Shown one piece after another: positions 44,735 to 57,149 of a stretch of DNA of 64,000 nucleotides; position 1 is the first letter of the stretch; every line of letters starts with the position of its first letter. This DNA comes from Pyropia haitanensis. Taxonomy: Eukaryota > Rhodophyta > Bangiophyceae > Bangiales > Bangiaceae. Location of the stretch: positions 1,412,064 through 1,476,063 of the forward strand of contig SDUX01000007.1 of NCBI GenBank assembly GCA_008729055.1. The letters are read 5' to 3'. The notes under the pieces are model-generated. The model was given only the letters and a program-made list of their open reading frames with translations, ran no database searches and was not told the origin of the DNA. Made by a program: the position numbers and the translations under genes.

Positions 44735-47469
44735 TCTCACCACAGGGGTGGGAGAAGCGGGAGGCGGGACGGCCACCAAGAAAACGCGAGTCTTCCTCCC
44801 AAGAGGGGAATGGCAAAGCCGATCCACCAACTACTGGGGAGTGCCAAGGGGGTGTGGCACGAGCACGGGCGATGGATGCCGCGCGGGTGGGGAGGGGGGG
44901 GATGAAGCGGCGGGACGCGGGCGGATCGTGAGGAGGGATCAGCAGGGGGATTGGCGGTTAGACAATCGCGTGGGACGAGTGGAAAGGGGAGGGCGGGTGG
45001 GGAGACACAACGGTGCCCCGAGCGTCCGAAGTCCCGTCCGCGACACACCCCGCGGCCTGGCCTCGATAGCTGCGCCAGCGGCTCGGACGGTGCGCACTAG
45101 CGCCGCCGGTGAGAGAGGGGGGGGGGAGGGGGGGGGGGTGGAGAACGGAGTGGTGGTAGAGGCGACCAGGAGTGCGTCCGCGACGACCCGGCACGCGCCC
45201 ACCGCCAACGGCGGCGCCACTCGCAACGGTCAGCGGCGGGTGGACGTCGGCGCCGAGGTGGCGGCGTCGCGACACGCCGCTGGCCGGACACCCCACCCCC
45301 CCCCACCCCCCCCCACCCCCCCCTCCCAACCCCCTCACCCAACGCTGGGGCCGCCCGTCCCGCTTGCCGCGCGTGTCTGACGCCGCCCGTGCGCGCTGAC
45401 GCCGCGGCGCCACCGTCAATAAATGCAACGACCCCACCCCCTCTGCGCGCCCCCCCCCTCCACCTCCAACCTACAGTACGGGCCCCCGAGACGACGCAGC
45501 GCGCCACGTCGTCTGCCGGGTGCCCAAAGAAACGATGATTGCGGCGCCGGGAGGGAGGGGTGGGGAAGGGGTGGCGGCGGTGGGAGCGGGCGGTGAGGGG
45601 AGCGTCCGGGCGGCGACCGCTATTGGGCCGGTGTGAGCGGGCGGCCGTCGTTTCCAGGCGGCGGCCAATGGACTGACAGGAACGCCGCTGCCATCTGCTG
45701 CCAGTGGGGGGGCAAGGGGGCCGTTGGGGCAACGGAGAGGGCCCCGGGCGCGTTGTGTGGTTCGCGGCCTGACCGCTCGGGCAGCCGCGCGCCGCCGCGC
45801 ACACGGCGCCGCACAAACGACGCTCGCCGGGCTCTCCGCCGCTGTCGTCGGGGGGGGGGGGGCGGGTCACTGGGGTCACCGGGAATCCGCCGGAAGGACA
45901 CAGCAGCTCAGTAGTGGTGTGGGGGGGGGGACAGAAACGTGGATCACCAGGCGCGCCGCGCTCACAGACACGGGAGCTGGCGCGAGCCGCCTTTTTTCGG
46001 TGTTGGGACTACCAATCCTGACATAAAGAGCACTAATGTACAAGACTGGAAAGAGTACTCCATGATACGTATCGTAACTACTCCGGGGGGTCGTTTCAAC
46101 TTCTCTTCCGACGACGATTGCTTCGTTCGCGACGCCCCGTTCCATGCGTAACGGCCTTGGCGGCGCCCCGGTTCCGGGCGCTGCGGCGTTGGTGGTGCGG
46201 ATGGTTTCCTCTCTTTATCGCGACCGGACCTGCTGCTGACGTGACAGCGCTGCTCACCAGGAGCAGCAGCACGCAAAGCGCGTCGCCAGAAGACTGGTCA
46301 GGTGCTGCGGCCGCTGCCGCTGCCGCTGCCGCTGCCGCTGCCGCTGCCGCTGCCGCCGACGTGCCCTCTGGCGCCGCCAATACCTCCGCGTTAACCGTGG
46401 ACGACGCTACCACCGCGGTGCCGATGGCGTCGAGCACGCGGGCGCGCCACGACCAGCCGCCGCCAGTCTGGGCGCGCCGCGAGCGCGTCGGCAGCCGGCA
46501 ACGCCGCCCCGTGGGCGCCACGCGCGGTGGCCGGCACGGTAGCGGGGTCGTGGCCACGCGGGCCAGACGACCGCATCGGGCGTCCGCAGTCGTTGGTGGT
46601 CGGCGGCGGCGACAGGTGGCGGCGGCCGCAGGCGGACCGATGAGCTGCTGCCGTCCCTGAAAAGGGGTGGCCCTGTCGAGCGATACCGGTGTCGCCGGGG
46701 ACCCACCCCCGGGCGATGTTAGGTGGAAGAGGGACTGGCGGCGCGTCGATGGCGGCAGCGTCGGTAGTGGTGGCAGCGTCGGTGGCGGCGTCGGAGGCGG
46801 GCGCGGCGCATCTATGTCCGGAGGGGGGGGGGGAAAGATGGCACCCCCCCGCGGTGCACAGGGACGTCCAGTTTTGGTGGCTGTGCGAGGCGCTGGCGGG
46901 CTGCTGGATGGAGCAAGGGAAGAGGCACGCGCGGGGGACCGCCGCCGTCGCGTCAACACGGATAGGTCGGCGGAAACGGCGGCGGGCCGGGGAGGGAGAC
47001 GCGGCGTCCTGCATCCCAAGCGGACGGGGGGGGGAACGGCTAGCGGGCCAATTGTCGTCCCGTCGGGGACGCCGGCGGTCGCTCTCCCTACGGCTGCTCG
47101 TGGTCCCCGCCGCCCCTCCTCAACCAGCGGCGCCCCCCCACCCGGTCGGCGGACCCCATGTGGCAACCCCGCACGACACAACCCCTCCCCCCCACCCCCA
47201 ACTGTCCCCTACCAGCACCCGCCTCGGTGCCGCTGGCATTCCACTCTTTCCCCCACCCACCACCCACCGCCAGGCCGTGGCGTCGCGGGTGGGGTCTTGG
47301 CGCCAACGGCAGCCGCGTGGTGCCCCCCGGCGCGTGCGGCGGCTGCCGCGCGGCCACGCCCCCCCCACGGCTGCGGCCGGCCACACGCGCACCACCGCGA
47401 CGTGCGGTGCGCACCGCGGCGTCGGGTCCGCCTGCCGCCGACCGGCGCGCGGCCGCCGGGCGCCGCCCG
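44735..47469. other. Long interval without a supported gene
   Basis: Both strands carry long GC-driven frames, but those at 45097-45879(-), 46096-47181(-) and 46118-46660(+) begin at non-ATG codons and show no domain. 45480-45630(+) has a short protein-like stretch (HVVCRVPKETMIAAP) after a possible acceptor site, too little to call. CCAAT-type elements occur at 45624 and 45664. 45990-46140 is a balanced-composition patch. A (GCTGCC)n tract lies at 46310-46355. Confidence 0.4.
46310..46355. repeat. (GCTGCC)n hexanucleotide repeat
   Basis: About seven perfect GCTGCC units, an AlaAla-coding repeat if translated. It is purer than the GCC tracts around it. Confidence 0.85.
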
Positions 47470-47758
47470 TCAGCGGGCCACCCCCGTCAGCAGCACCCAC
47501 CCGTCGATCACCGCCGCGGCGGTGACCGCCCAGCCGGCCGCCTCGTACGCGTCACGGACGGCGGGCCCTTGCTCCGCGAGCACCCCCGCCAGCGCCAGCC
47601 GCCCGCCACGCACCGCGCGGCGGCGCAGGCGGGGGGCGAGCGCGATGAGCGGCGCCGCGAGGATGTTGGCGACGACCACGTCGTACGCGGCGGCCGCGTC
47701 GGGCTCGTCGGGGACGGTCACAAAGGTGAGGTCGGCGGCTGCCCAGGGGGGGGGGGGG

Positions 47759-47812
<54 letters not shown>

Positions 47813-48478
47813 CCGGTCGCCGCGTTGGCGGCCGCCACCGCCACCGCGTCCGGGTCAATGTCCACGCCCACCACCGACGCGGCGCCGAGCGCGGCGGCGG
47901 CCAGCCCCAGCACGCCCGACCCGCACCCATAGTCGAGCACCCGCGCGCCCGCCACGGCGGCGGCGGGCGTCTGGAGGTACCCGAGCACCAGCCGCGTCGT
48001 CGGGTGCTCGCCCGTGCCAAACGCGCAGCCGGGCTCAATGGGGAGCACGACGGTGGCCCCCCCCGGGGGCTCCCCCCCCCGCTCTCCCCCCCCCCCCCCC
48101 CTGCTGCTTCCGCGCCGGCCTCCACCTCCGCGCCGCCGCCCTCCGCCCCCGGCCGGTGCCACGGGTAGCGGATGAGGAGGCGGCCGACGCGGACGGGCGG
48201 GAAGCCCGCCTGCACCTCGGCGACCCAGTCGCGACCCGTATCCACGGGCCGCACCACGTACCGCGGCGGGGACGGGAGGCCCGCCGCGGCGGCCAGCCGC
48301 AGCAGCACGTCTGCCACGTCCACGCCCGCCGCAAAAGTGGCGTCGATGGTCGCGGCGGGCCACACCACCCGGGGGGGTGGCGCCCACGTCACCGCCCCGG
48401 GGGGGACCTCGTGGTAGATGGGCGCCACGTCGCCGCCGGCGGTCCCCCCCCCCCCCCCCACCCCCCCCCCACCCCCCC

Positions 48479-48519
<41 letters not shown>

Positions 48520-48707
48520 CCTGCCGCCACCGCCGTTGCCGCGTCGGCGGGAGGGCCGGCGGGGGGCGTCAGCGACACGGCCAGGGCGCCCGCCTCAAAC
48601 AGCGCGTCGGCAAACGCGGCCGCGTCGGGCGGCGGCGGCGGCGGCACGCCAGCAGGGGCGGCGGCGGCGGCGGGCGCCGCCGCGAGCGTGATGGTGACGA
48701 CCTGCAT
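47470..48707 (-). CDS. prmA-like: PrmA-like ribosomal protein L11 methyltransferase
   Basis: ATG 48707 opens MQVVTITLAAA, then an N-terminal domain (ADALFEAGALAVSLTPP, DWVAEVQAGFPPVRVGRLL, IRYPWHRP). After a frame change in G/C runs (48057-48101) the methyltransferase domain follows: VVLPIEPGCAFGTGEHPTTR (AFGTGxHxTT signature), VLDYGCGSGVLGLAAAALGA (SAM motif I), VVGVDIDPDAVAVAAANA, VVVANILAAPLIALAP and LALAGVLAEQG. This is the PrmA order. PrmA trimethylates ribosomal protein L11; eukaryotic copies serve organelle ribosomes. The frame continues upstream to an ATG at 49046 whose Ala/Pro-rich leader might be a transit peptide. A poly-Gly insert lies next to the SAM site. Confidence 0.83.
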
Positions 48708-48871
48708 AGCGCGGCAGCGCCGGCGGGTCCAAGGGGGGGGGGGGGGGGGGGGGGGTGCCGGCAGGTGCCGCCCGCGGCACCCGGCGGTGGGCGGCACCGG
48801 CGGCGTTTGGGGGGACGGCGGGGGGAGCCGCGGGGGGGTGACGGCGGCGGCGGCGGTGGTGGTGGTGGCGG

Positions 48872-48902
<31 letters not shown>

Positions 48903-49657
48903 GGCGGCGGTGGCGGCGGGGGGCAGGCGGCGGCGGCGGGGGGGGGGGAAGGAGCGTGGCGACGCGGACGCGCCGCGGGCGGGGCGCGACGCGCCGGCCG
49001 GCGGCGGCGGCGGCGTGCCGCCGCCGCGCCAATCCCCGCCGGCCATGCCCGCGGCGGATCACCAGCGGCCGTGCGCGGCGGCAGCGGCGGCGGCCGCACC
49101 GGTGCCGCCCGCGCGGCCGCCGCGCGGCCGCGCGGCCGCCCGGCCGGCCGCCCGGCCGGCCGGCCGCCCGCGCCGCCGCCCGCGGCCGCGGCGGCCGTGG
49201 CGGCGGCGGCGGCGTGCCGCCGCGGCGGCCGCCGCCGCGACCGCCGCCGGCGCGGCCGGAACGGCGGGGGCACCCCCCCCCGCCCCCCCCCCCCCCCCCA
49301 CCCCCCGGCACCCCCCCCCCCCCCCAACCGCCCACGCTGGCGGCACGCCGCTCGCCGCGGCGTTGCGCGGGACGCCCCCCCCCCGCCGCGGCGGCGGTCC
49401 CGACACGGGCCGCCCCGCGGCCGCCGCCGTGGATGGCGCGGCTGGTGGCGGCGGCCGCGCGGGCGGGTGGTGGGGGGATGGTGGCGGCGGCGTGGGGGGT
49501 GGGCGGTCCATGCCGCCAGCGGCGGCGGCGGTGGGTGGCGGCGGCGGCGGCGGTGGGTGGCGGCGGCGGGCGGCGGCGGTGGGTGGCGGCACGGGCGGCA
49601 GCACCCGCCGGCAGCCGCCGCGTCGAGGCAGCCGCCAACGCGGTGGCAGCGGCGGCC

Positions 49658-49701
<44 letters not shown>

Positions 49702-49782
49702 CAGTGTCGGCTGCCGCGGGCGACCGCGTCGCGCGCCAGCCGCCAGCCGCCACGGGCGGTGGCCGACGGCGGCAATGGCGTC

Positions 49783-49824
<42 letters not shown>

Positions 49825-51753
49825 ACGGCCGCGCCGACCGCACCGGCCCGCCGTGGCGGCGCGGTGCGCCCACCCGCCCAACGGGGGCGGCGGCCGGGCG
49901 GCAGCGGCGGCGGCAGTCGGCGCCACGCGCCCCGCGGGGGGACCCGCCCCCCGCAGCCCCCACGCGCGGCGGCGGCCGCGGTACCCCCCCCCCCCCCCCC
50001 CCCCCCCCCACGGCGGCGGGCCCCGCGGTCGTCCCGCCGCGCGCCACCATTGGTGCGCTGCTTGCCCCTCCCCCCGCTCCTCGACCCTGCGCCGCCGCCG
50101 CCCGCGGGGCGCAGCGGCGGCCACCCGCTGGCCGCCGCCGCCCGCGGCGGTGGCCGCAGAGACTGGCGGGCGGCACCCCCCCCCCCCGTGCGGGTGCTGG
50201 GGGGGGGGGGGGGGGGGGGGGGGGAAGGTCGCCGCTGCCGCCGCCGCCTCGGCCGCGTCGGCGGTGCCGGCGGCGGCCGCCTGTGGCCGCGGCGGGGGGG
50301 GGGGAAGCGGGCCGCCCGGGGTGTGTCGCCGCCACCACCGCCGCCGCGGCGGCCGCCGCCACCGGCCGCCGTCTCAACAGCTCGGTGCCGTCCCCTACCA
50401 ACCCCCGCTTCTCTTGCCCCCCCGCCCTATCACCCCGTGTGCCAGAAAGGCGGCCGCCAGGCCCGTCGGCATGGTTGAAAACCCACGGGCATGGGGAGGG
50501 GCCAGGGGGAGGGGTTGCCGTGGGCCGTACGGACCGACGGACGTTGCTCTGGCAATGGTGACGCAGAGTCGGCCGTGGCAGCCCGACGGCGTCCCCACAC
50601 AAACCAATTATGCCCAGTCGTGGGAAGAGGACAGAGTTGGATGTCTGCCGCCACTCCTTGCATCAACTATAACGGCACATCGTCAGCACACTTCCTCGGG
50701 TGTACCTCGTCCCAAAGTATCACAAAATATCCTACGTGCCGATTCATCTGACCAATAGGGATCAGATCTCTGCGGTGACGCAGACGCCGTCAGCCTCACA
50801 CTCACGGCTCGTCGACGCCGGGAACGCCCCAAGCGGCGCCCCCCCACCGCGTGATCACGTGAGGCGAGGCCCGCTCCTCCACCGGCGGCACCAACCGCCG
50901 ACGGCGCAACACCCCGACCGCCGCGTGCGGGCGCGCCGCGCCGCCCCTCAGCGGGCCCCGCTGGCCCCCCCGCGGGCACGCGCCGGCCGCAGCGGCGGGG
51001 TCCACGCCGAGGCGGCCCGCGTCCCCCCCACCAGTCTGCACGGCCATGGGGGGGCTACTCCCGCCACCCTACGTGCGCGGCCGCCTGTGGTAGCCGACGC
51101 GCCACGGCAGCGGCGGCGCAGCCTCCCCTCCCCGCGCACCGTGCGCGCGCGCGTCGGCCCGCTTCGCGGTCCCCCCCCCCCACCCCCCCCCCCCACCCCC
51201 CGCCCATCCGCGCGTGCGGCCGGCGCCAGCGCACGGCGGCGCGCGGGGTGTCGCCACGCCGCGCACCGCTCGACGGCCGCCATCGGCACCGCGCCGCGTA
51301 CCGAACCCCCCCCCCCCCCCCCCCCCCCCCATCGACCACTGCATCCGCCCTCCCCCACCCCCCTACGCCTCGCTCCCGGCTGCGTGTTGATTGTGCCACT
51401 GGTGTACCGCCGCGTCGTGCCGGTGCTTCCACCACCCGCCGACGGTGTGGGCGTGGCTGCGGTGAGGGGGGGGGGGGGGGGGGGGGGGGGCGGGGTGCCG
51501 CCATTGCTGTCGCCGCCGCTGTGCGACGCGTGCATACGTACCTGTTCCCGGCGCCGGCCCTGCGGACGCCGCGGTTGTTTGTTTCCGCGTCCCTTTTTTT
51601 TTTTTAATCCTTGTTTTGTCTCGCGCGTGGGCGGTTGTGTCCGTGCTCCCGTCGCCACCCACCCCCTGTGGGCGGCACTGCCGCCCCCCACCCCCGCTCC
51701 CGTGCCACCCTTGGCGGTTTGGCGCCGCCGCCGCGCGGCGGCGGGCGGGGCTC
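48708..51753. other. Ultra-GC-rich interval, no gene recognised
   Basis: 48730-50400 is almost entirely G and C, with GGC/GCC tracts, homopolymers up to about 20 bases (e.g. 49980-50010, 50200-50224) and the palindromic run CCGGCCGGCC near 49140-49170. All frames on both strands stay open for hundreds of codons but read as Ala/Gly/Pro/Arg repeats. 50440-50780 returns to balanced composition with a CCAAT element near 50753. 51590-51607 is a T run upstream of the MYB gene. Confidence 0.45.
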
Positions 51754-51799
51754 ATGGGCGACCGCTCCGGCCCCGGCCCTCCCCCCCCCCCTTGGCCAT

Positions 51800-51842
<43 letters not shown>

Positions 51843-54039
51843 TGCGCCCGCGGCGGCGGGCGCCACGGCGGGCGCCCCCGCCGCCACCCGTGTCGATGGC
51901 GGCGGCGCCGCCAGTGGCGTCGCGGCGGCGGCGCTGCCGCCCGCCGCCGCGGCGGCCGGCGCGGCGGCGGCTGGCGCGGTGGCGCCTGTGTCGCTGGCGC
52001 CCGGCGCGCCCCCCCACCCCCCTCCCGCGGCGCCCGTGCTGGCGGCGGCGCACATGCCGCCCCCCCCCCCCCCCCCTCGGCCGTCGGATACGGCGGCGTC
52101 CTCGACGACGACGACGACGGCCCCCCCCCCCCCGGGCAAGAAGCCGCGCAAGCCGTACGTCATCACCAAACACCGGGAGAACTGGACCGAGGGCGAGCAC
52201 GCCCTCTTCCTCGACGCCCTCAAGCGCTTTGGCCGCAGCTGGAAGGACATTGAGGTGGCGGTGCGGACCAAGAACGTGGTGCAGATCCGGAGCCACGCCC
52301 AAAAGTACTTTATCAAGGTGGCCAAGAACAAGACGGGCGAGCACGTGCCACCGCCACGGCCAAAGCGGCGGGGCGGCGGCGGCGGTGGCGGCAGTGCTGG
52401 GGGGGGGGGGGGCGGCGCGGCTGGCGCCGGCGGCGGCGGTGGCGGCGCCGGGGGCGGCGGCGGCGCCGGGAGCAGCGTGGCGGGCAGCGCGGCCGCGGCG
52501 GTCGCCGGTGGCGGGGGGGGCGTGGGGGCGCCCGCCGGCACCCCGGCGGGGGGCTCGGCGAGTGCGGGCGGCGGGGGGGGTGGCTCCGCGAGCGGCAGCG
52601 CGGGCATGTCGTGGGCGGGCGCCGCGACGAGCGCCACGCCCGGCAGCCGGGCGGGGGCGGCCAGTCGGGCGGCCGCCGGCACGGGCGTGACGGACGAGGA
52701 GGATGGGAGTGGGGGCAGCCTCGGGGGCGGCGCCGGCACCGGCGCCGCCGCCGGCGCCGTTGACCCCGTCGCGGCAGCCGCCGCCGCCGCTGCAGCGGCC
52801 GCCGCGGTAGCGGCGGGCGGCCAGCCGCTCGACGTCCTCCGCGCCGCGCACGCGCGGACGACCGCCGAGGCGGCGGCGGCCAACCAGGCGCTCGTCCGCG
52901 CGCAGGCGCAACAGGCGGCGGCACTGGCGGTGGCGCAGGCGGGGGAGCGGGCGCGCCTGGTCGCGGCGCACCAGGTGGCCGCCGCGTCGTCGGCGGCGGC
53001 GCTCAACCAGGTGCAGCAAGCCGCGGCGGCGGCCATGACGGCGGGGGGGGGGGGCGCGGGCCGGGTGGCGGTGGCGTCGGTGGGGGGGGTGGCGGCGGCG
53101 GCGGCAATGGTGGAGGCGGCGGCGGCGCTGGCCCGGGCGGCGCGACGGCCGGTGGGGCCCCCAACTCCCCGCCGCGGGGGGCGGGTGCGGCGATGGCGAT
53201 TGGCCGGGCGGCGGCGTCGCCGTCGGCGGCGGCCGCCGCGAGGGATTCGCAGCACCGTGCGGTGGCGGCCGCGGCAGCCATGCAGTCGGCCGTGTCGGCC
53301 GCCCAGTCTGCGGATGGGGGTGGTGGGGCGGGCGCGCCGGGCACGCCCGGCACCCTGCCTGGGGCCGTCCCGGGAGGGGCCCTCGCTGGGGGTATGGCCG
53401 GCCGGGCCATGTCGCCGGCGGCCGCGTCGGCCGCCTTGGCGCTCCACGACGCCCAAGCGACGCAGCTGCAGCAGCTGCGCGCCGCCCAGGCGCAGCTGGC
53501 CGAGATGCAGGCCGCGGCGGCGGCGGCGGGCGGGCGGTACGGGGTGGTCCCGCAGGGGGGCGCCGGCGGCCACCCGCACGCCGTCGGCGGCCACCGCGGG
53601 CGGCACCACCCGGGGCAGCCCCTGCCGCCGGGCACGCCCGGCGGGTCGGCAGCGGCGGCGGCGGCGGCCGCCGCCATGGGGCTGCCCCACCATATGCTGC
53701 CACACCACCTGTCGGGGCACCTGCAGCAGATGGCCGCGGCGGGGTTGGGGCCACCCGGCGCGCCCGGCTTGCCCCCGGGCGCGGCGGCGCCGGGCATCCC
53801 GCCCCCGCCGCCGCCGACGCCATCGTTTGGAGCGGGCGCTGTGCACGGCGCGGCGAGCCCCTACGCGGTCGCCCCGGGCGCCGTGCAGCCGCCGCCGCCC
53901 CTCTTCTTACCGCCCATGGGTATGGCCCCCGCGGCGGGGGGCAGCCTGCCGGGCCACCCCGACCCGGGCGCGTCGCCCTACGCGCGGGTGCGGGGCGAGA
54001 AGCGCCGCGGGGGGACGGCGGTGGGGGGGATGGCCGGCA

Positions 54040-54090
<51 letters not shown>

Positions 54091-54923
54091 GGGGCGGCGC
54101 GGCGGGGGGGGGCGGCAGCGGCGGCGGGGCGGCGGCGGCCAAGGCGCGCCGCCTGACGGGCGGCCGTGCCGGCGTGCCCGCCAGCCCCGGCGGCGGCGTG
54201 CCCGTCTCGCCGAGCATGCCAGGCGCGTACGCGCCGGGGCCCTACCCGTTTGCGGTCGCCGGCGTGGCGGACGGCGGCGGCGGCACGCCCGGCTATGCGC
54301 CCGCGGGCGGCGTCTACCCGGGCGGCTGGGGCGGCTGGGCAGCGGGCACACCGGGGCAGCCGCCGGCTGGCATGGTGGGCGTCGCCGCCTCTGGCGGCGG
54401 CGGCTGGGCCGCCCACCACCCGGCCGGTCCAGGTGGGGGTATGTCGCCGTCGTCGGCGGGCATGAATGGGGTCGTCGCCGCGGCGGCGCCGGTGGGACTG
54501 CCCGCCGCCGCGGCGGCGTCCCAACCAACGTCGGCCACCCCGTCGGGTGCGGCGGGCGGCAGTGCCAGCGTTGCTGGCGGCGGCGGCGGCGGTGGTGGCG
54601 GCGGCGGCGGCGGCGGTGGTGGTGGCGGTGGTGGTGGTGGTGGTGGTGGCGGCGGCAGCGCGTCTGCCACCGCGGCCGCGACGGCGTCGCCTGGGAGCCC
54701 CAACTTTGGGGCCATCTACAAGCTGTTTGCGGGCCTCTTTGACCCACAGCGCCCCTTTGACGCGGGCGCCGCCGTCGAGGGCGTCGGCGTGCTGTCGGCG
54801 CTGGACAAGGAGATTGTCAAGCTGCTCGTCAAGAACCTCGAGGTCAACCTGGGCAACGTGGGCGTCTGCCGGCGGCTCCTCCAAAACTACATGGCCAGCG
54901 TCAACGCGCCCGTCGGGCGGTGA
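51754..54923 (+). CDS. REVEILLE8-like SHAQKYF MYB protein with C-terminal LCL domain
   Basis: [11 protein letters not shown] opens a Pro/Ala-rich N-terminus. At about residues 128-190 lies a single MYB repeat of the CCA1/LHY/RVE type: [60 protein letters not shown], with the PPPRPKRR basic tail of this class. The last 70 residues match the LCL domain of RVE8/LCL proteins: [55 protein letters not shown]. Between them lie about 800 low-complexity residues with a Gln/Ala-rich helix ([20 protein letters not shown]). Plant RVE8 activates evening-phased clock genes. A frame change is needed near the G runs at 53043-53054 or 53082-53089. DNA-binding role firm; clock role inferred. Confidence 0.86.
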
Positions 54924-56342
54924 CCGGGGTGGCGGCGGCCGGTCACGGGGGGAAAGAGGGGGGGGGGGGGTGGGGGGGGGATCCGGAGGAGGGGACCGGA
55001 GAGACAGGAGGTAGGGGAGAGGGGCTGTTCCACCGTTGCTGTGCTGCATTTGTCGGTGTTTCGTGTCTTTCTCCCAGCGTCTGCTCGCGTCACTGCCGAC
55101 GGCCGCGGTGGCGGCCCGCGCCGGGGGCGCCGGCGTGCTGCCATCATTGGGCCCCCGTGTCCCTCGTCTGCGGATTCTTGGGCCGCGTCTTGCGCGAGCC
55201 TTGCGGCGCGTGCGGGGTTGCATCCCCCGCGTCTGTCCTCCTCTGGTGTGCTGTCAGGGGGGCTGGGGTTGGCCCCCCCTTTGCTGTGGGGCACCTCCTC
55301 CACTTGCTTGTGCTCCCCCCAGGGGCTTGCCCGCCGGGGGGGAGGGCCGCCCGTCGATGCCGCGGCGATGTCGTATTGGGGCGTTCCTCTCTGCTTGAAC
55401 AGTTTGGACACGTCCGCCGCGGTATCCATCGGCCTGTGGCGGTAGCGACCGCCGACCGGGGCGGCCAGCGCCCTCCTCGCCATGGAGGGCCGACCCCCCA
55501 TGGCCGTCCGCTTCACGCACAGCCTTTCAGCTACTGCCGACCGCGCTGACATCGCGTACACACCGCCACCGCCCCATGCCGCACATCCCAACGCAGGCCC
55601 GCCCCCCCATCCCGGGCCGCTCTTCCCCCCCCCCCCCACTCTCACCGCGTGGACCATCGGGTGTGGCCCGCACGACGCTGCAGCGCCGAGCGTTGGCGCC
55701 GAGTGACGAGTCCCGTCGTCGGCCACGTGGAAAAAAAATCGAAAATGTCGTCCAATAGTTCACGTTCCTGTCCGGACCCCAACCAGTACGTGAAAAAACT
55801 ATGGAACTGGCGCGCACCGTCCAAAAGTCATGGGCCCGCGGCCGACACCGCCGCTTCGGTGGACGGCTGGCGTGCCGCCGGCGTGGGCGTCGGGCCGGCC
55901 TTTGGCCGGCGCGTGTGCGGCCGCGGAGACTGCGGACACGAGAGCGGGCGGCAACTGCGCACGTGCGGCACCGGGTCGCTGGTTCCCACCCCCCCCCTCC
56001 GCCCCCGTGCCGCGCGGGCGAGCAGGCTATGGGGTCTGCACGCGGTGCGCCGCGAGTCACCGCCCCGGGGCCTCGGCGGCTGCCGCAGGCGGTCTGGCAG
56101 ACGCCCGGCCGTGCATACTAGGGTGCCGCCCCTCCTCCTCATCGCCGCGTCGCCAACAGCCGCCACTGCATTCCCCCGACACCCTCTTGGTGAGTGCGCT
56201 AGCCGCCGCCGCACAGTTGCCCTTAACCGTGGTCACCACCGCCACTGCCGCTGCAGCCCCTGACGTTTGTCGCTGAGCGATAACGCGTCTCCCCCGCCGC
56301 CGGCCTACCCCCGGCCCCCCCTCCTGGCCGGCCGGCCCGGAC
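54924..56342. other. Intergenic, no supported gene
   Basis: 3' flank of the MYB gene and 5' flank of the transglutaminase-like gene, both on the plus strand. 54955-54980 is a G homopolymer block. 55725-55810 is a balanced patch containing an A8 tract (55731-55738) and a CCAAT at 55754. The 55649-56263 frame shows no domain and is left uncalled. Confidence 0.4.
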
Positions 56343-57149
56343 ATGGCGACGGCGGCGGCAGTGGCGGCCGCGGCGGCGGCCGCCACCACCACCACCACCC
56401 GTCTCAGCGCGCCCTCCCCCACCCTCGTCGCCGCGGCGGCGGCCATCACCGCGGCGGCGGGCGCGACCACCCGCCGCGCATCCGCGGTGGCGCTGTACAA
56501 CCACGTCCGCGACGCGGTTGCGTTTGGCTTTACGGGTGCGTTTGACTGCGCCGCCCCCGAGGCGACGCTCGCCGCGGGCCGCGGGCACTGCACGCCAAAG
56601 GGGGCGCTCCTGGCGGGCCTCCTCAACACCGTGGACGGGGTGACCGCGCGGCAACGGTTTGTGCGGCTCGACGGGGGGGTGCTGCGGGGGGTGCTCGGCG
56701 ACGACCCCGCCCCCGTCGTCCACTCGTACGTCGAGGTGACGATTGTGGATGGGGACGAGGGGACGGCGGGAGGGGCAGCCCCAGCGGGCGCCTGTGCTGC
56801 TCCGTCCACCCCCCCCCCCCGGCCTATCCGCATTGACGGGTACGTGGTGGACACGGCCCTGGCGACCGCCGCCGCCGCCCGCCTCGCGGCCGAGAGCCGC
56901 TCCGCCGGCTATGGTATCCACGCGGCGGGCCGCGGCGACTGGGACGGCACGACCGACTGCTTTGTGCAAATGGCCGACGAGGCGGGCCAGGTGAGCCGCG
57001 ACTGGGGCGCGTGGGACGAGCCGGCCGCGTTCCTGGCAAGCGCGGACAACCCGCAGCGGCTGCCGGCGCTGGCGCGGGCGCTGTTTTGGCTGCCGGCGGC
57101 GTGGATTAACCGCCGCATAGACGCGCTGCGCAGCGAGGGGGGTGGATGA
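56343..57149 (+). CDS. Transglutaminase-like (papain-fold) domain protein
   Basis: An intact 268-aa ORF with a short Ala/Thr-rich leader. The domain begins SAVALYNHVRDAVAFGFTGA and has the catalytic-Cys motif GRGHCTPKGALLAGLLNTV, then VTARQRFVRLDG, the His motif PVVHSYVEVTIVDG and the Asp-bearing PIRIDGYVVDTALA. This is the Cys-His-Asp order of transglutaminase-like folds. The C-terminal half (GYGIHAAGRGDWDGTTDCFV, AWINRRIDALRSE) matches a subgroup known mainly as uncharacterised bacterial and fungal proteins. It could be a protease, amidase or cross-linker; substrate is unknown. Frame and start are unambiguous. Confidence 0.8.
   Translation: MATAAAVAAAAAAATTTTTRLSAPSPTLVAAAAAITAAAGATTRRASAVALYNHVRDAVAFGFTGAFDCAAPEATLAAGRGHCTPKGALLAGLLNTVDGVTARQRFVRLDGGVLRGVLGDDPAPVVHSYVEVTIVDGDEGTAGGAAPAGACAAPSTPPPRPIRIDGYVVDTALATAAAARLAAESRSAGYGIHAAGRGDWDGTTDCFVQMADEAGQVSRDWGAWDEPAAFLASADNPQRLPALARALFWLPAAWINRRIDALRSEGGG

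Noticed and set aside
45480..45630. Possible exon on the plus strand (HVVCRVPKETMIAAP) after an AACCTACAG acceptor-like site
   Set aside because: Too short, no matching upstream exon or donor seen; left as a note only.
46096..47181. 361-codon minus-strand frame and overlapping plus frame 46118-46660
   Set aside because: Both start at non-ATG codons, show no domain, and overlap each other around a simple repeat.
48156..50561. 801-codon plus-strand frame
   Set aside because: It runs antisense through the PrmA-like gene and then through G/C repeats without any domain.
51604..54747. 1047-codon minus-strand frame opposite the MYB-LCL gene
   Set aside because: Compositional shadow. The MYB and LCL domains on the plus strand explain the region.
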